Source: Extensimonas perlucida (lineage in GTDB: Bacteria; Pseudomonadota; Gammaproteobacteria; Burkholderiales; Burkholderiaceae_C). Taken from it: a stretch of 64,000 nucleotides of DNA. Below are positions 29,153 through 36,735 of this stretch, piece after piece. Location: assembly GCF_007655255.1 (NCBI RefSeq), contig NZ_VMYE01000001.1, positions 372,001 to 436,000 on the forward strand. The letters are read 5' to 3'. A program made the translations under genes and the position numbers. The notes beneath the pieces are model-generated. The model did no database searches and was not told the origin of the DNA. It saw nothing but the letters and a program-made list of their open reading frames with translations. How positions within the stretch are numbered: the stretch's first letter is position 1; each line of letters begins with the position of its first letter.

Positions 29153-29793
29153 GCACCTGGCTTGCGCGGTTGAAAAGTCAAAAAGGCCCCGGCCCCCACG
29201 CTACAAAAGCTACGAAAACCCCCAGCGAGGCCCCGAAAGGGGTTTTTGTAGGTTTCGTAGCGTACCCCCCAGGGCATATTCAAAAAATCGACGGGGCTGT
29301 GGCGAACCTGGACACCCCGGCGGCGAATGCGCCCACCACCGACCCCAACCGCTGGGCATGGCCGCACAGCAGCGCCATGAACGGGCAGGAACTGGACACC
29401 CTGATGGCGCGGCAAGACTTGTTCCGGCAGCGCGGCACATCACCCCAGGCGGCCGAGCGCCTGGCCGATAAGCTGGTGATCCGGGATCGTGGGGAGGATG
29501 ACAGGCGGCTGTGCCTGGAGTGCCGACACCTGCGTGGCGATGGCCCGTACCGCTGCGGCAATGCGCGGGCGGCTGGCCTGCACCCCGACTTGGCGCAGGA
29601 CATGGTGCAGACCTTGCAACACTGCCAAGGGCATGACGCGGCACGCCCGCCCATGGGCGTGATCGTTGATGCCGCACCACCAGCCCCTGATCCAGCACCT
29701 GATCCAGCCCCACCGCCTGATCCGGCCCCGGCGACACCCGGCCCGAGCTGGCGAGAACTCGATCACGCCTATCTGGCGCACCACACCCACTGA
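29149..29793 (+). CDS. Element protein with Cys-rich motif, unknown function
   Basis: A 214-residue protein, start fixed by four-base overlap (ATGA) with the primase gene. The first 45 residues (ending FVGFVAYPPGH) are coded by an imperfect 25-bp inverted repeat at 29198-29263. A central region contains a possible zinc site CLECRHLRGDGPYRCGNA (two Cys in CxxC plus a third; a later HCQGHD could supply the fourth ligand). The C-terminus is a proline/aspartate repeat (APDPAPDPAPPPDPAP) before WRELDHAYLAHHTH. I recognise the type only as recurrent in integrative elements; no function is known to me. Confidence 0.65.
   Translation: MSTWLARLKSQKGPGPHATKATKTPSEAPKGVFVGFVAYPPGHIQKIDGAVANLDTPAANAPTTDPNRWAWPHSSAMNGQELDTLMARQDLFRQRGTSPQAAERLADKLVIRDRGEDDRRLCLECRHLRGDGPYRCGNARAAGLHPDLAQDMVQTLQHCQGHDAARPPMGVIVDAAPPAPDPAPDPAPPPDPAPATPGPSWRELDHAYLAHHTH
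29198..29263. repeat. Imperfect 25-bp inverted repeat within a coding region
   Basis: The arm 29198-29222 (ACGCTACAAAAGCTACG then AAAACCCC) pairs with 29239-29263 (GGGGTTTTTGTAGG then TTTCGTAGCGT) with only a few mismatches. The mRNA could fold into a long hairpin at the start of the 214-residue gene. Function is unknown; it could attenuate expression or be a strand-specific replication signal. Confidence 0.6.
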
Positions 29794-29800
29794 GCTGCAT

Positions 29801-30355
29801 GTGATCGAGCCGTGGCCCAAGGTAGCGGCGCTGCCTGCCAATCAGGTGACTGGCGAGCAAGTGGCGGACATGATGCGGCGCGTTATCGAGCTGGGCAAAG
29901 CGCGCACATCGAACAAGCTGCGCAGCTACGTCAGGGCGGCATACCAGACCGCCAAGGCCGCACGATCCAAAGCCAGCATCCCAGTGCGGTTCAAGGGCTA
30001 CAACGTCACCCACAACCCAGGCGCAGACACTGAGCCCGACGAAAGCGCCAACCGCGCGGACAAGCGCCCACTGACAGCCGAGGAACTGCGCAGCTACTGG
30101 CAGGCCATCAAGACCTTGCCGGGGCAGCGTGGTGCCGTCCTGCGCTGGCACCTGGATGCGCTGGCCAAGCGACAGCAGCCAAGGTTACGAGCGAGGTTAC
30201 AGACGAAAGCAGCACCACAAGCGCGATGCAAGCACCTGCGCAAAGCCGATTGCAAGGGTTGGTTTGCCGCCCCGGCTGATGCCGTATTTGAGCAAGTTGC
30301 CTACAGATTGCCTACAAGCAACAGAAAAGAAAAAACCATGCTACCGTTTAGATAG
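29801..30355 (+). pseudogene. Truncated second tyrosine integrase
   Basis: The frame encodes an internal piece of an integrase: VIEPWPKVAALPANQVTGEQV, MMRRVIELGKARTSNKLRSYVRAAYQTA (core-binding domain) and RPLTAEELRSYWQAIKTLPGQRGAVLRWHLDAL, which is where the catalytic domain begins. No Arg/His/Tyr catalytic set follows; after about 30170 the translation is basic and unlike integrases and runs through the 11-bp repeats. The N-terminal arm domain is also missing. It lies within about 20-580 bp of attR and is either the relic of an earlier element in the same tRNA or a recombination scar. Confidence 0.75.
30297..30317 (+). repeat. Right-end copies of the 11-bp repeat
   Basis: TTGCCTACAG at 30297-30306 is followed immediately by ATTGCCTACAA at 30307-30317. 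They match the three repeats near attL in the same orientation and lie about 60 bp inside attR, as expected of integrase arm sites. Confidence 0.65.
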
Positions 30356-30363
30356 CATGGTTT
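30333..30363 (-). terminator. Element-borne terminator for tRNA-Thr
   Basis: AAACCATGCTA pairs with TAGCATGGTTT around a 9-base loop. On the minus strand the hairpin is followed by six T residues, so it can end transcription of tRNA-Thr, which enters the element from the right. Outer bases (CAGAAAAG / CTTTTCTG) extend the symmetry. Confidence 0.75.
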
Positions 30364-30375
30364 CCTTTTCTGTAT

Positions 30376-30423
30376 TGGTGCCGGAGAGAGGAATCGAACC
30401 CCCGACCTTCTCATTACGAATGA
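30376..30423 (-). repeat. attR within tRNA-Thr
   Basis: The right copy of the 48-bp direct repeat, forming the 3' two-thirds of the functional tRNA-Thr gene. Integration therefore kept the tRNA intact. Confidence 0.92.
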
Positions 30424-30451
30424 GCTGCTCTACCGACTGAGCTACTCCGGC
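30376..30451 (-). tRNA. tRNA-Thr (anticodon CGT)
   Basis: A 76-nucleotide tRNA with encoded CCA. The acceptor stem GCCGGAG pairs with CTCCGGC, the D arm contains AGCTCAGTCGGTAGAGC, the anticodon loop is TTCGTAA (anticodon CGT) and the T arm contains GGTTCGATTCC. It reads ACG threonine codons. It is the integration target of the element on its 3' side and lies 12 bp from the end of fbp. Confidence 0.95.
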
Positions 30452-30462
30452 GAAGCCCGTAA

Positions 30463-31470
30463 TTATAGCGCCGTGTGGTAGCTCGTGACGCGCTCGACCT
30501 CGTTTTTGGAGCCCAGGATCACGCTCACGCGCTCGTGCAGCTGGCTTGGCTGGATGTCGAGGATGCGCTGGTGGCCGTTGGTGGCGGCGCCGCCGGCTTG
30601 TTCGACCAGCCAGGCCATGGGGTTGGCCTCGTACATCAGGCGCAGCTTGCCGGGCTTGTTTGGTTCGCGCTTGTCCCAGGGGTACATGAAGATGCCGCCG
30701 CGTACGAGGATGCGGTGCACGTCGGCCACCATGCTCGCGACCCAGCGCATGTTGAAGTCCTTGCCGCGCGGGCCGTCCTTGCCTTGCAGGCATTCGTCGA
30801 TGTAGCGCCGCACGGGCGGGGCCCAGTGGCGCATGTTGCTCATGTTGATCGCGAACTCTTTGGTGTCTTCGGGGATGCGCAGCTTTTCTTCGGTGAGCAT
30901 GAAGGAGCCTTGCTCGCGGTCCAGTGTGAACATGGCCACGCCGTCGCCCACGGTGAGCACGAGCACGGTTTGCGGGCCATAGATGCAGTAGCCCGCGGCG
31001 ACTTGCTGGCGGCCGGGTTGCAGAAAGTCGCCTTCATCGACGCCGCGGTCGTCCTCGGGCATTTTGAGCACGCTGAAGATGGTGCCTATGCTTACGTTCA
31101 CGTCGATGTTGCTGGAGCCGTCGAGCGGGTCGAACAGCAGCAGGTATTCGCCCTTGGGAAAGCGGTTGGGCACGACGTAGATGGCGTCCATCTCCTCGCT
31201 GGCCATGGCGGCGAGGTGCCCGCCCCACTCGTTGGCATCGATCAGCACCTCGTTGGCGATGATGTCGAGCTTTTTCTGCACTTCGCCCTGCACGTTTTCG
31301 CTCCCGGCGCTGCCGAGCACGCTGCCGAGCGCGCCCTTGTTCACCGTGAGGCTGATGCGTTTGCACGCGCGCGCCACGACTTCGAGCAGCAGGCGCAGCT
31401 GCGCCGGAATGTGGCCGGCTTCGCGCTGCTGCTCGATCAGGTAGCGCGTGAGGCTGATGTGTTGGGTCAT
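30463..31470 (-). CDS. fbp: Class 1 fructose-1,6-bisphosphatase
   Basis: Fbp hydrolyses fructose-1,6-bisphosphate to fructose-6-phosphate in gluconeogenesis. The 335-residue protein has the metal-binding [19 protein letters not shown] loop, an upstream ASEEMD, and the substrate region [25 protein letters not shown] near the C-terminus. Length and motifs fit the standard class 1 enzyme. It is on the minus strand directly upstream of tRNA-Thr and 36 bp downstream of pepN, so it may be partly transcribed with it. Confidence 0.97.
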   Translation of the reverse strand: MTQHISLTRYLIEQQREAGHIPAQLRLLLEVVARACKRISLTVNKGALGSVLGSAGSENVQGEVQKKLDIIANEVLIDANEWGGHLAAMASEEMDAIYVVPNRFPKGEYLLLFDPLDGSSNIDVNVSIGTIFSVLKMPEDDRGVDEGDFLQPGRQQVAAGYCIYGPQTVLVLTVGDGVAMFTLDREQGSFMLTEEKLRIPEDTKEFAINMSNMRHWAPPVRRYIDECLQGKDGPRGKDFNMRWVASMVADVHRILVRGGIFMYPWDKREPNKPGKLRLMYEANPMAWLVEQAGGAATNGHQRILDIQPSQLHERVSVILGSKNEVERVTSYHTAL

Positions 31471-31506
31471 GCAAAGTCTCCTTGATACGTCGCTGGGAAC
31501 GACCGA

Positions 31507-34380
31507 TTATTCATCGGCGAGCGCGCGGCCTACGACTTCGCGCACGTCGGCGCTGAGCTCGGCCTTGGCGGCGACGCGCGCGAGCGCTTCCCGTGCGGCG
31601 CTGCGCCAGGGCTCGGCGAGCTTCTTCCAGCGGTCGAGCGCGCGCGCCAGGCGCGCCGCGACCTGCGGGTTGATGGCGTCGAGCTCGAGTACGCGCTCGC
31701 TCCAGAACTGGTAGCCCGCGCCGTCGGGGCGGTGGAAGGCGCCGGGGTTGTTCAGGCAGTAGCTGAAGATCAGGCTGCGCGCGCGGTTCGGATTGGCCAG
31801 GTGGAAGTCAGGGTGCCGCAGGAGCTGGCGCACGATGGGCAGCACCTGGCCACCGCGGTCGGGCGCGCCGGCCTGCAGCGCGAACCATTTGTCGATGACC
31901 AGCGGCTCGTCTTTGAACAGCGCATGAAAGCGCTCGAGCGCGGGCGCAGCGAGCTCGTGGCCGCTCGCGACCAGCGCGCTCAATGCGCCAAAACGCTCGG
32001 TCATGTTGGTTGCGGTCTTGACGCGCTGGTAGGCCTTGCCGGGCCAGACCGGATCGCCTCGGAGCCTGTCGGACTTTGGAGCCGTCGGCTGCGAATGCGC
32101 CGCAGCGGTCCATTTTTTACCGGCTTCTTGCCCCATAGCACCACTATGGGGCGGCGAATCCGGCAAAAACTGGCCTCGCTGGGGCGCATTCTCGCTATCG
32201 ACGCCCAAAGTCCGACAGGCTCCCTGCTGCGCGGCCAGGCACAGCATGTGCAGCGCGAGGTTGCTGAGCGCGCGGCGGCCTGCGGACATGGGGTCGGGGC
32301 GGTATGCGCCGGGCGTCTGGTGCTGCTCCCAGGCCCATTGCCAGTCGGCGTGCAGCGCAAGCGCGAGCTGCAATCGCATGGCTTCGCGCACGGCATGCAC
32401 GCGCTGCGGATCGACCTCGGCGAGCTGCTCGTGGATGTAGCTCTCGGCCGGCAGCGTGAGCACGAGCTCCTTGAAGGCGGCGTCGAGCTGCGGGTGGCGC
32501 AGCACTTCGCGCAGTGCCTGCACCAGTGTGGCCGGCAGAATTTGTGCATCAAATTGGCCGCTAGCGCTTATCTGTAGGGCGCTATCAGCTATCGCAGCAA
32601 TAGCTGCGCGCAGCAGCAGGCGCTGGCCGGCTTCCCAGCGGTTGAAGGGGTCGGTGTCGTGCGCGAGCAGCGTGAGCAGCTGCGCGTCGCTCGCCTCGTC
32701 TTCGAGGATCACGGGCGCGCTGAAGCCGCGCAGCAGCGAGGGCACGGGAGCGGCGTCGATCTCGACGAAGGTGAAGCTCTGGCTGGGCTCGGTCAGCACC
32801 AGTGTGCGCGTGGTGCCGTGGGGCGCGTCTTCGCCCGCGAGTTGCAGCGGCAGGGCGTGCCCCGCGGCGTCGAGCAGGCCGAGCTCGAGCGGGATCACGA
32901 AGGGCTCTTTGTGCGGCTGCCCCGGCGTGGGCGGGCAGCTTTGTGTGAGCGTGAGCGTGTAGCTGCGCGCCGCGGCGTCCCACGCGCCTTGCGCGCGCAC
33001 GCGCGGCGTGCCGGCCTGGCTGTACCAGCGCTTGAACTGCGCCAGATGGCGCGCGAGCGCGCTTGCGGGGTTGGCGTCGGCGATGGCCTGGGCGAAGTCG
33101 TCGCAGGCCACGGCCTGGCCGTCGTGGCGCGCGAAGTAGAGCTTCATGCCCGCAACGAAGCCGTCGCGGCCGACCAGCGTCTGCATCATGCGCACGACTT
33201 CCGCGCCTTTTTCGTAGATCGTGACGGTGTAGAAGTTGCTGATCTCGATGTAGCTGTCGGGCCGCACCGGGTGCGCCATGGGGCCGGCGTCCTCGGGGAA
33301 CTGCGCGGTGCGCAGCACGCGCACGTCTTCGATGCGCCGGACGGCGCGCGCCGAGGGGCTGCCGGCCATGTCCTGGCTGAACTCCTGGTCGCGGAACACC
33401 GTCAGGCCCTCTTTGAGGCTGAGCTGGAACCAGTCGCGGCAGGTGACGCGGTTGCCCGTCCAGTTGTGAAAGTATTCGTGCGCGACCACGCTTTCGATGT
33501 TCGCGTAGTCGGTGTCGGTGGCCGTGGCGGGGTTGGCGAGCACGAACTTGGTGTTGAAGATGTTCAGGCCCTTGTTTTCCATCGCGCCCATGTTGAAGTC
33601 GCTGGTCGCGACGATCATGAAGCGCTCCAGGTCGAGCGGCAGGCCAAAGCGCGCCTCGTCCCAGGCGATCGCAGCCATGAGCGACTGCATCGCATGTTCG
33701 GTCTTGTCGAGGTCGCCCGGGCGCACATAGACCTGCAGCAGGTGCTCGGTGCCTGCGCGGCTGCGGATGCGCTGCTCGCGCGCCACGAGCTTGCCCGCGA
33801 CCAGCGCGAACAGGTAGCAGGGCTTTTTGTGCGGATCGACCCAGCGGGCCCAGTGGCGCCCGTCTTCGAGCTCGCCTTGCGCGACCAGGTTGCCATTGGA
33901 GAGCAGCACCGGGTACGCGGCCTTGTCGGCGCGCAGCGTGACGGTGTAGTTCGCCATCACGTCCGGGCGGTCGAGGAAGTAGGTGATGCGCCGAAAACCC
34001 TCGGCCTCGCACTGCGTGAAAAAGGTGCCCTCGCTCACGTACAGGCCCATGAGCCGGGTGTTTTTGGCGGGCGCGCAGGTGGTGAAGATTTCGAGCTCCA
34101 CGGGCTCGCTGCCCGCGGGCAGGTTTTCGAGCACGAGCTGGCCGCCGTCCAGCTTGAAGCTGGTGCCTTGGCCGTTGACGAGCACGCGCGCGAGGTTCAG
34201 CTCCTCGCCGTCGAGGCGCAGCGGCTGCGCGGGCATGTCGGGGTTGCGGCGCACGCGCATGCGATTGAGCACGCGCGTCTTGGCCGGGTCGAGGTCGAAG
34301 CTCAGGTCGACGCTGTCGATCCAGTAGGCCGGCGGGGCGTAGTCCTCGCGCCGGGTGACGGTGGCTTGGGCTTCACGCAT
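31507..34380 (-). CDS. pepN: Aminopeptidase N with an in-frame repeat insertion
   Basis: PepN is a zinc M1 aminopeptidase that removes N-terminal residues from cytosolic peptides. The protein (957 residues from MREAQATVTRRED) has the GAMENKGLNIFN exopeptidase motif and the zinc site VVAHEYFHNWTGNRVTCRDWFQLSLKEGL, here with HExxH as HEYFH. Near the C-terminal third, between LCLAAQQGA and GDPVWPGKAYQ, about 54 residues are coded by a palindromic repeat at 32061-32223 and have no place in the family. The frame stays open. Starts at 34392 and 34419 are alternatives. The long form would fold only if the loop tolerates the insert. Confidence 0.92.
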   Translation of the reverse strand: MREAQATVTRREDYAPPAYWIDSVDLSFDLDPAKTRVLNRMRVRRNPDMPAQPLRLDGEELNLARVLVNGQGTSFKLDGGQLVLENLPAGSEPVELEIFTTCAPAKNTRLMGLYVSEGTFFTQCEAEGFRRITYFLDRPDVMANYTVTLRADKAAYPVLLSNGNLVAQGELEDGRHWARWVDPHKKPCYLFALVAGKLVAREQRIRSRAGTEHLLQVYVRPGDLDKTEHAMQSLMAAIAWDEARFGLPLDLERFMIVATSDFNMGAMENKGLNIFNTKFVLANPATATDTDYANIESVVAHEYFHNWTGNRVTCRDWFQLSLKEGLTVFRDQEFSQDMAGSPSARAVRRIEDVRVLRTAQFPEDAGPMAHPVRPDSYIEISNFYTVTIYEKGAEVVRMMQTLVGRDGFVAGMKLYFARHDGQAVACDDFAQAIADANPASALARHLAQFKRWYSQAGTPRVRAQGAWDAAARSYTLTLTQSCPPTPGQPHKEPFVIPLELGLLDAAGHALPLQLAGEDAPHGTTRTLVLTEPSQSFTFVEIDAAPVPSLLRGFSAPVILEDEASDAQLLTLLAHDTDPFNRWEAGQRLLLRAAIAAIADSALQISASGQFDAQILPATLVQALREVLRHPQLDAAFKELVLTLPAESYIHEQLAEVDPQRVHAVREAMRLQLALALHADWQWAWEQHQTPGAYRPDPMSAGRRALSNLALHMLCLAAQQGACRTLGVDSENAPQRGQFLPDSPPHSGAMGQEAGKKWTAAAHSQPTAPKSDRLRGDPVWPGKAYQRVKTATNMTERFGALSALVASGHELAAPALERFHALFKDEPLVIDKWFALQAGAPDRGGQVLPIVRQLLRHPDFHLANPNRARSLIFSYCLNNPGAFHRPDGAGYQFWSERVLELDAINPQVAARLARALDRWKKLAEPWRSAAREALARVAAKAELSADVREVVGRALADE
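32061..32223. mobile_element. 163-bp palindromic MITE-like repeat inside pepN
   Basis: The ends are 19-bp perfect inverted repeats (GGAGCCTGTCGGACTTTGG at 32061-32079; its complement at 32205-32223). The two halves are also imperfect inverted copies of each other over about 80 bases, meeting at a central CCCCATAG / CTATGGGG hairpin. A half copy (57 of 60 bases alike over 36473-36532) lies near nth. No protein is encoded by the repeat itself. It resembles a non-autonomous miniature inverted-repeat element. Confidence 0.85.
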
Positions 34381-34468
34381 GGCGGTTTCCATTGCATTGG
34401 TTTTGGTAGCTGCTTGCACAGGTGGTATCTGAGCTAGATGGCAAAAAGGCTTGTAAAAATGGCTGGCG

Positions 34469-35573
34469 TCAGACGCCTTGCTTGAGGCTGGCCTCGATGA
34501 AAGCGTCGAGGTCGCCGTCGAGCACTTTTTGCGTGTTGCTGATCTCGACGCTGGTGCGCAAGTCCTTGATGCGGCTCTGGTCGAGCACGTAGCTGCGGAT
34601 CTGGTGGCCCCAGCCCACGTCGGTCTTGGTTTCTTCGAGCTTTTGCTGCGCCTCCATGCGCTTGCGCATCTCGTGGTCGTACAGGCGCGAGCGCAGGCGC
34701 CGCCAGGCCACGTCGCGGTTGCTGTGTTGGCTGCGGCTGTCTTGGCACTGCACCACGATGCCCGTGGGGATGTGCGTCAGGCGCACGGCCGAATCGGTCT
34801 TGTTGATGTGCTGGCCGCCCGCGCCGCTCGCGCGGTAGGTATCGACGCGCACGTCGGCGGGGTTGATGTCGATCTCGATCGAGTCGTCGATCTCGGGATA
34901 GACGAACACGCTCGCAAAACTGGTGTGGCGCCCGCCCGCGCTGTCGAACGGGCTCTTGCGCACCAGGCGGTGCACGCCGGTTTCGGTGCGCAGCAGGCCG
35001 TAGGCGTAGTCGCCCTCGATTTTGACCGTGGCGCTCTTGATGCCGGCCACGTCGCCCGGGGTTTCTTCTTCGACCGTGGCCTTGAAGCCCTTGCGCTCGG
35101 CGTACTTGAGGTACTGGCGCAGCAGCATGCTGGCCCAGTCGCAGGCCTCGGTGCCGCCGGCGCCCGCCTGGATGTCCAAAAAGGCGTTGAGCGGGTCGGC
35201 CGGGTTGTTGAACATGCGGCGGAATTCGAGCTGCTCGATCGCCGGCTGCAGCTTGGCGGCCTCGGCCTCGATGGTGAGTAGGCCGGCTTCGTCGCCCTCG
35301 GCCTTGCTCATCTCGAACAGCTCGGTGTTGTCGGCCAGCTCGCGCGTGAGGCGCTCAAGCGTGAGCACCACGTCGTCGAGCAACTTTTTCTCTTTGCCCA
35401 GCTCCTGGGCCCTTTTGGGGTCGTTCCAGACCGCCGGGTCTTCGAGCGCGGCGTTGACGGTTCTCAGACGTTCGAACTTGGCATCGAAGTCAAAGATACC
35501 TCCGTAAATCCTCGGTGCGCGCGCCGAGCTCGCTCAAGGTGTTGCCGATCTGGTTGATGCGTTCTGCGTCCAT
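34469..35573 (-). CDS. prfB: Peptide chain release factor 2 (programmed +1 frameshift)
   Basis: RF2 releases peptides at UGA and UAA. Translation starts at the ATG at 35573 and the first frame stops after RTEDLRRYL at an in-frame UGA (35490-35492). A +1 shift there gives the full 367-residue protein with [18 protein letters not shown], the GGQ catalytic loop [21 protein letters not shown] and the C-terminal helices. The CTT TGA C context preceded by GGAGG at 35499-35503 is the known autoregulatory site: scarce RF2 favours the shift. The CDS is thus 35573-35493 joined to 35491-34469. No homologue of a neighbouring lysS is adjacent, unlike E. coli. Confidence 0.96.
35490..35503 (-). promoter_or_regulatory. 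prfB programmed frameshift signal
   Basis: On the minus strand the order is GGAGG, TAT, CTT, TGA. This matches the RF2 recoding signal, with an internal Shine-Dalgarno-like sequence three bases before the slippery CTT and the UGA stop. Confidence 0.93.
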
Positions 35574-35796
35574 GGGTGGTTCTTTCTGAAATCTTGAATG
35601 TGGGATGTGGCTTGCAATGCCTGCTTGCCCAGATGGGGCCGGGCGGCTGGAATTCCAAAATCGGACTTCCAGCAGGGTTGGCAGCGGATGCGCCAGTGGG
35701 CGGCGATTTTCGCATGCGCTGCGTGCCACGCGGACATGGCCGCGGGCGGATGGGGGACGATGGCAAAAATTGCCGCTGCACCTTGGCGCAAGGCCT

Positions 35797-36450
35797 TTAC
35801 GGCCGAGGGCGCTGCGGCGCCGGCGGCTTGGGCGCGTAGTCGCACCAGCGCGCGACCTTGCATTCCCAGCAGCGCGGCTTGCGCGCCTGGCAGACGTAGC
35901 GGCCGAGCAGCACGAGCCAGTGGTGCGCGTGCTGCAGGTATTTTTCAGGCACGCGTTCGAGCAGCTTGCGTTCGACTTCGAGCGGCGTCTTGCCCGGCGC
36001 GAGGCTCGTGCGGTTGCAGACGCGGAAGATGTGCGTATCGACGGCGATGGTGGGCTCGCCAAAGGCCACGTTGAGGATCACGTTGGCCGTTTTGCGCCCT
36101 ACGCCGGGCAGCGCCTCGAGCGCCTCGCGCGTGCGCGGCACCTCGCCGCCGTAACGTTCCACGAGGATGCGGCAGGTTTCGAGCAGGTGGCGCGCCTTGC
36201 TGCGGTACAGGCCTATGGTTTTGATGTAGCTCTCGAGCCCCTCCTGCCCGAGCGCGAGGATGGCTTGCGGCGTGTTCGCCACGGCAAACAGGCGGCGTGT
36301 GGCCTTGTTCACGCCCACGTCGGTGGCCTGGGCCGACAGCAGCACTGCCACGAGCAGCTCGAACGGGGTGGAGTATTCGAGTTCGCTGCGCGGCGCGGGG
36401 TTGTCGGCCTGTAGCGTGGTGAAAAAGGCTTCGATCTGCGCGGGCGTCAT
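35797..36450 (-). CDS. nth: Endonuclease III
   Basis: Nth is a DNA glycosylase/AP-lyase that removes oxidised pyrimidines. The 217-residue protein has the helix-hairpin-helix LEALPGVGRKTANVIL with the catalytic lysine (GRKTA), the catalytic Asp in AVDTHIFRVCNR, and the 4Fe-4S ligand set Cys-x6-Cys-x2-Cys-x5-Cys (CQARKPRCWECKVARWC). The ATG at 36450 is chosen from homology; a longer frame would run into the repeat half-copy upstream at 36473-36532. The promoter has probably been displaced by that repeat and the IS scar. Confidence 0.95.
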   Translation of the reverse strand: MTPAQIEAFFTTLQADNPAPRSELEYSTPFELLVAVLLSAQATDVGVNKATRRLFAVANTPQAILALGQEGLESYIKTIGLYRSKARHLLETCRILVERYGGEVPRTREALEALPGVGRKTANVILNVAFGEPTIAVDTHIFRVCNRTSLAPGKTPLEVERKLLERVPEKYLQHAHHWLVLLGRYVCQARKPRCWECKVARWCDYAPKPPAPQRPRP

Positions 36451-36472
36451 GGCGCGAGTGTAGGTGCAGGAA

Positions 36473-36532
36473 GCCTGTCGGACTTTGGAATCGTCGGCTG
36501 CGAATGCGCCGCAGCGGCCCATTTTTTACCGC
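36473..36532 (+). repeat. Half copy of the pepN-type palindromic repeat
   Basis: About 57 of 60 bases match the left arm of the 163-bp repeat at 32061, from GCCTGTCGGACTTTGG through CCATTTTTTACCG. The right arm is missing; instead an IS30-like sequence follows within about 10 bases. It begins 22 bp upstream of the nth start codon. Confidence 0.8.
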
Positions 36533-36579
36533 CCGCGCTCAAAAACCAAGTGCAACACCCATCCTGGAGAATCTGTTGC

Positions 36580-36735
36580 ATGTCCAAAACCTACACCCAT
36601 CTGAGCCTGGAAGAGCGCGCCTTGATACAAGTCTGGCTTGAAAACGGCTTGAGCTTGCGGGCTAGCCCGCAAGCTCAAGCGCGCGCCTTCGACCATTACC
36701 CGCGAGTTTGCTCGCAACCACGGGCGCCAGCCTGA
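36580..36735 (+). pseudogene. IS30-family transposase N-terminal fragment
   Basis: The frame opens MSKTYTHLSLEERALIQVWL then ENGLSLRA, the N-terminal helix-turn-helix of IS30-type transposases. A two-base deletion near 36664 shifts the frame; the displaced frame would continue ARKLKRAPSTITREFARN, the expected sequence. Only about 55 codons of the element remain before unrelated sequence. The upstream 40 bp (AACACCCATCCTGGAGAATC) may be its leader. Not functional. Confidence 0.82.

Larger units (their letters stand above)
23085..30423 (+). mobile_element. tRNA-Thr integrated element (about 7.3 kb)
   Basis: An integrative element bounded by exact 48-bp direct repeats at 23085-23132 and 30376-30423. 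The right copy is the 3' portion of an intact tRNA-Thr(CGT) gene and the left copy is a displaced duplicate, the normal outcome of tyrosine-integrase insertion at a tRNA 3' end. Cargo in order: integrase, AlpA-like protein, 130-residue unknown, winged-helix-like protein, 83-residue unknown, TOPRIM-DUF3987 protein, 214-residue Cys-containing unknown, truncated second integrase. No capsid, tail, relaxase or type IV secretion genes are seen. It could be a mobilisable or satellite element relying on a helper. Confidence 0.9.

Noticed and set aside
23085-30423. Prophage or conjugative element
   Set aside because: No capsid, terminase, portal, tail, lysis, relaxase or type IV secretion genes were seen among the translated products.
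35490-35492. prfB as a pseudogene because of its in-frame stop
   Set aside because: The stop is the well-known programmed frameshift site with correct upstream spacing.
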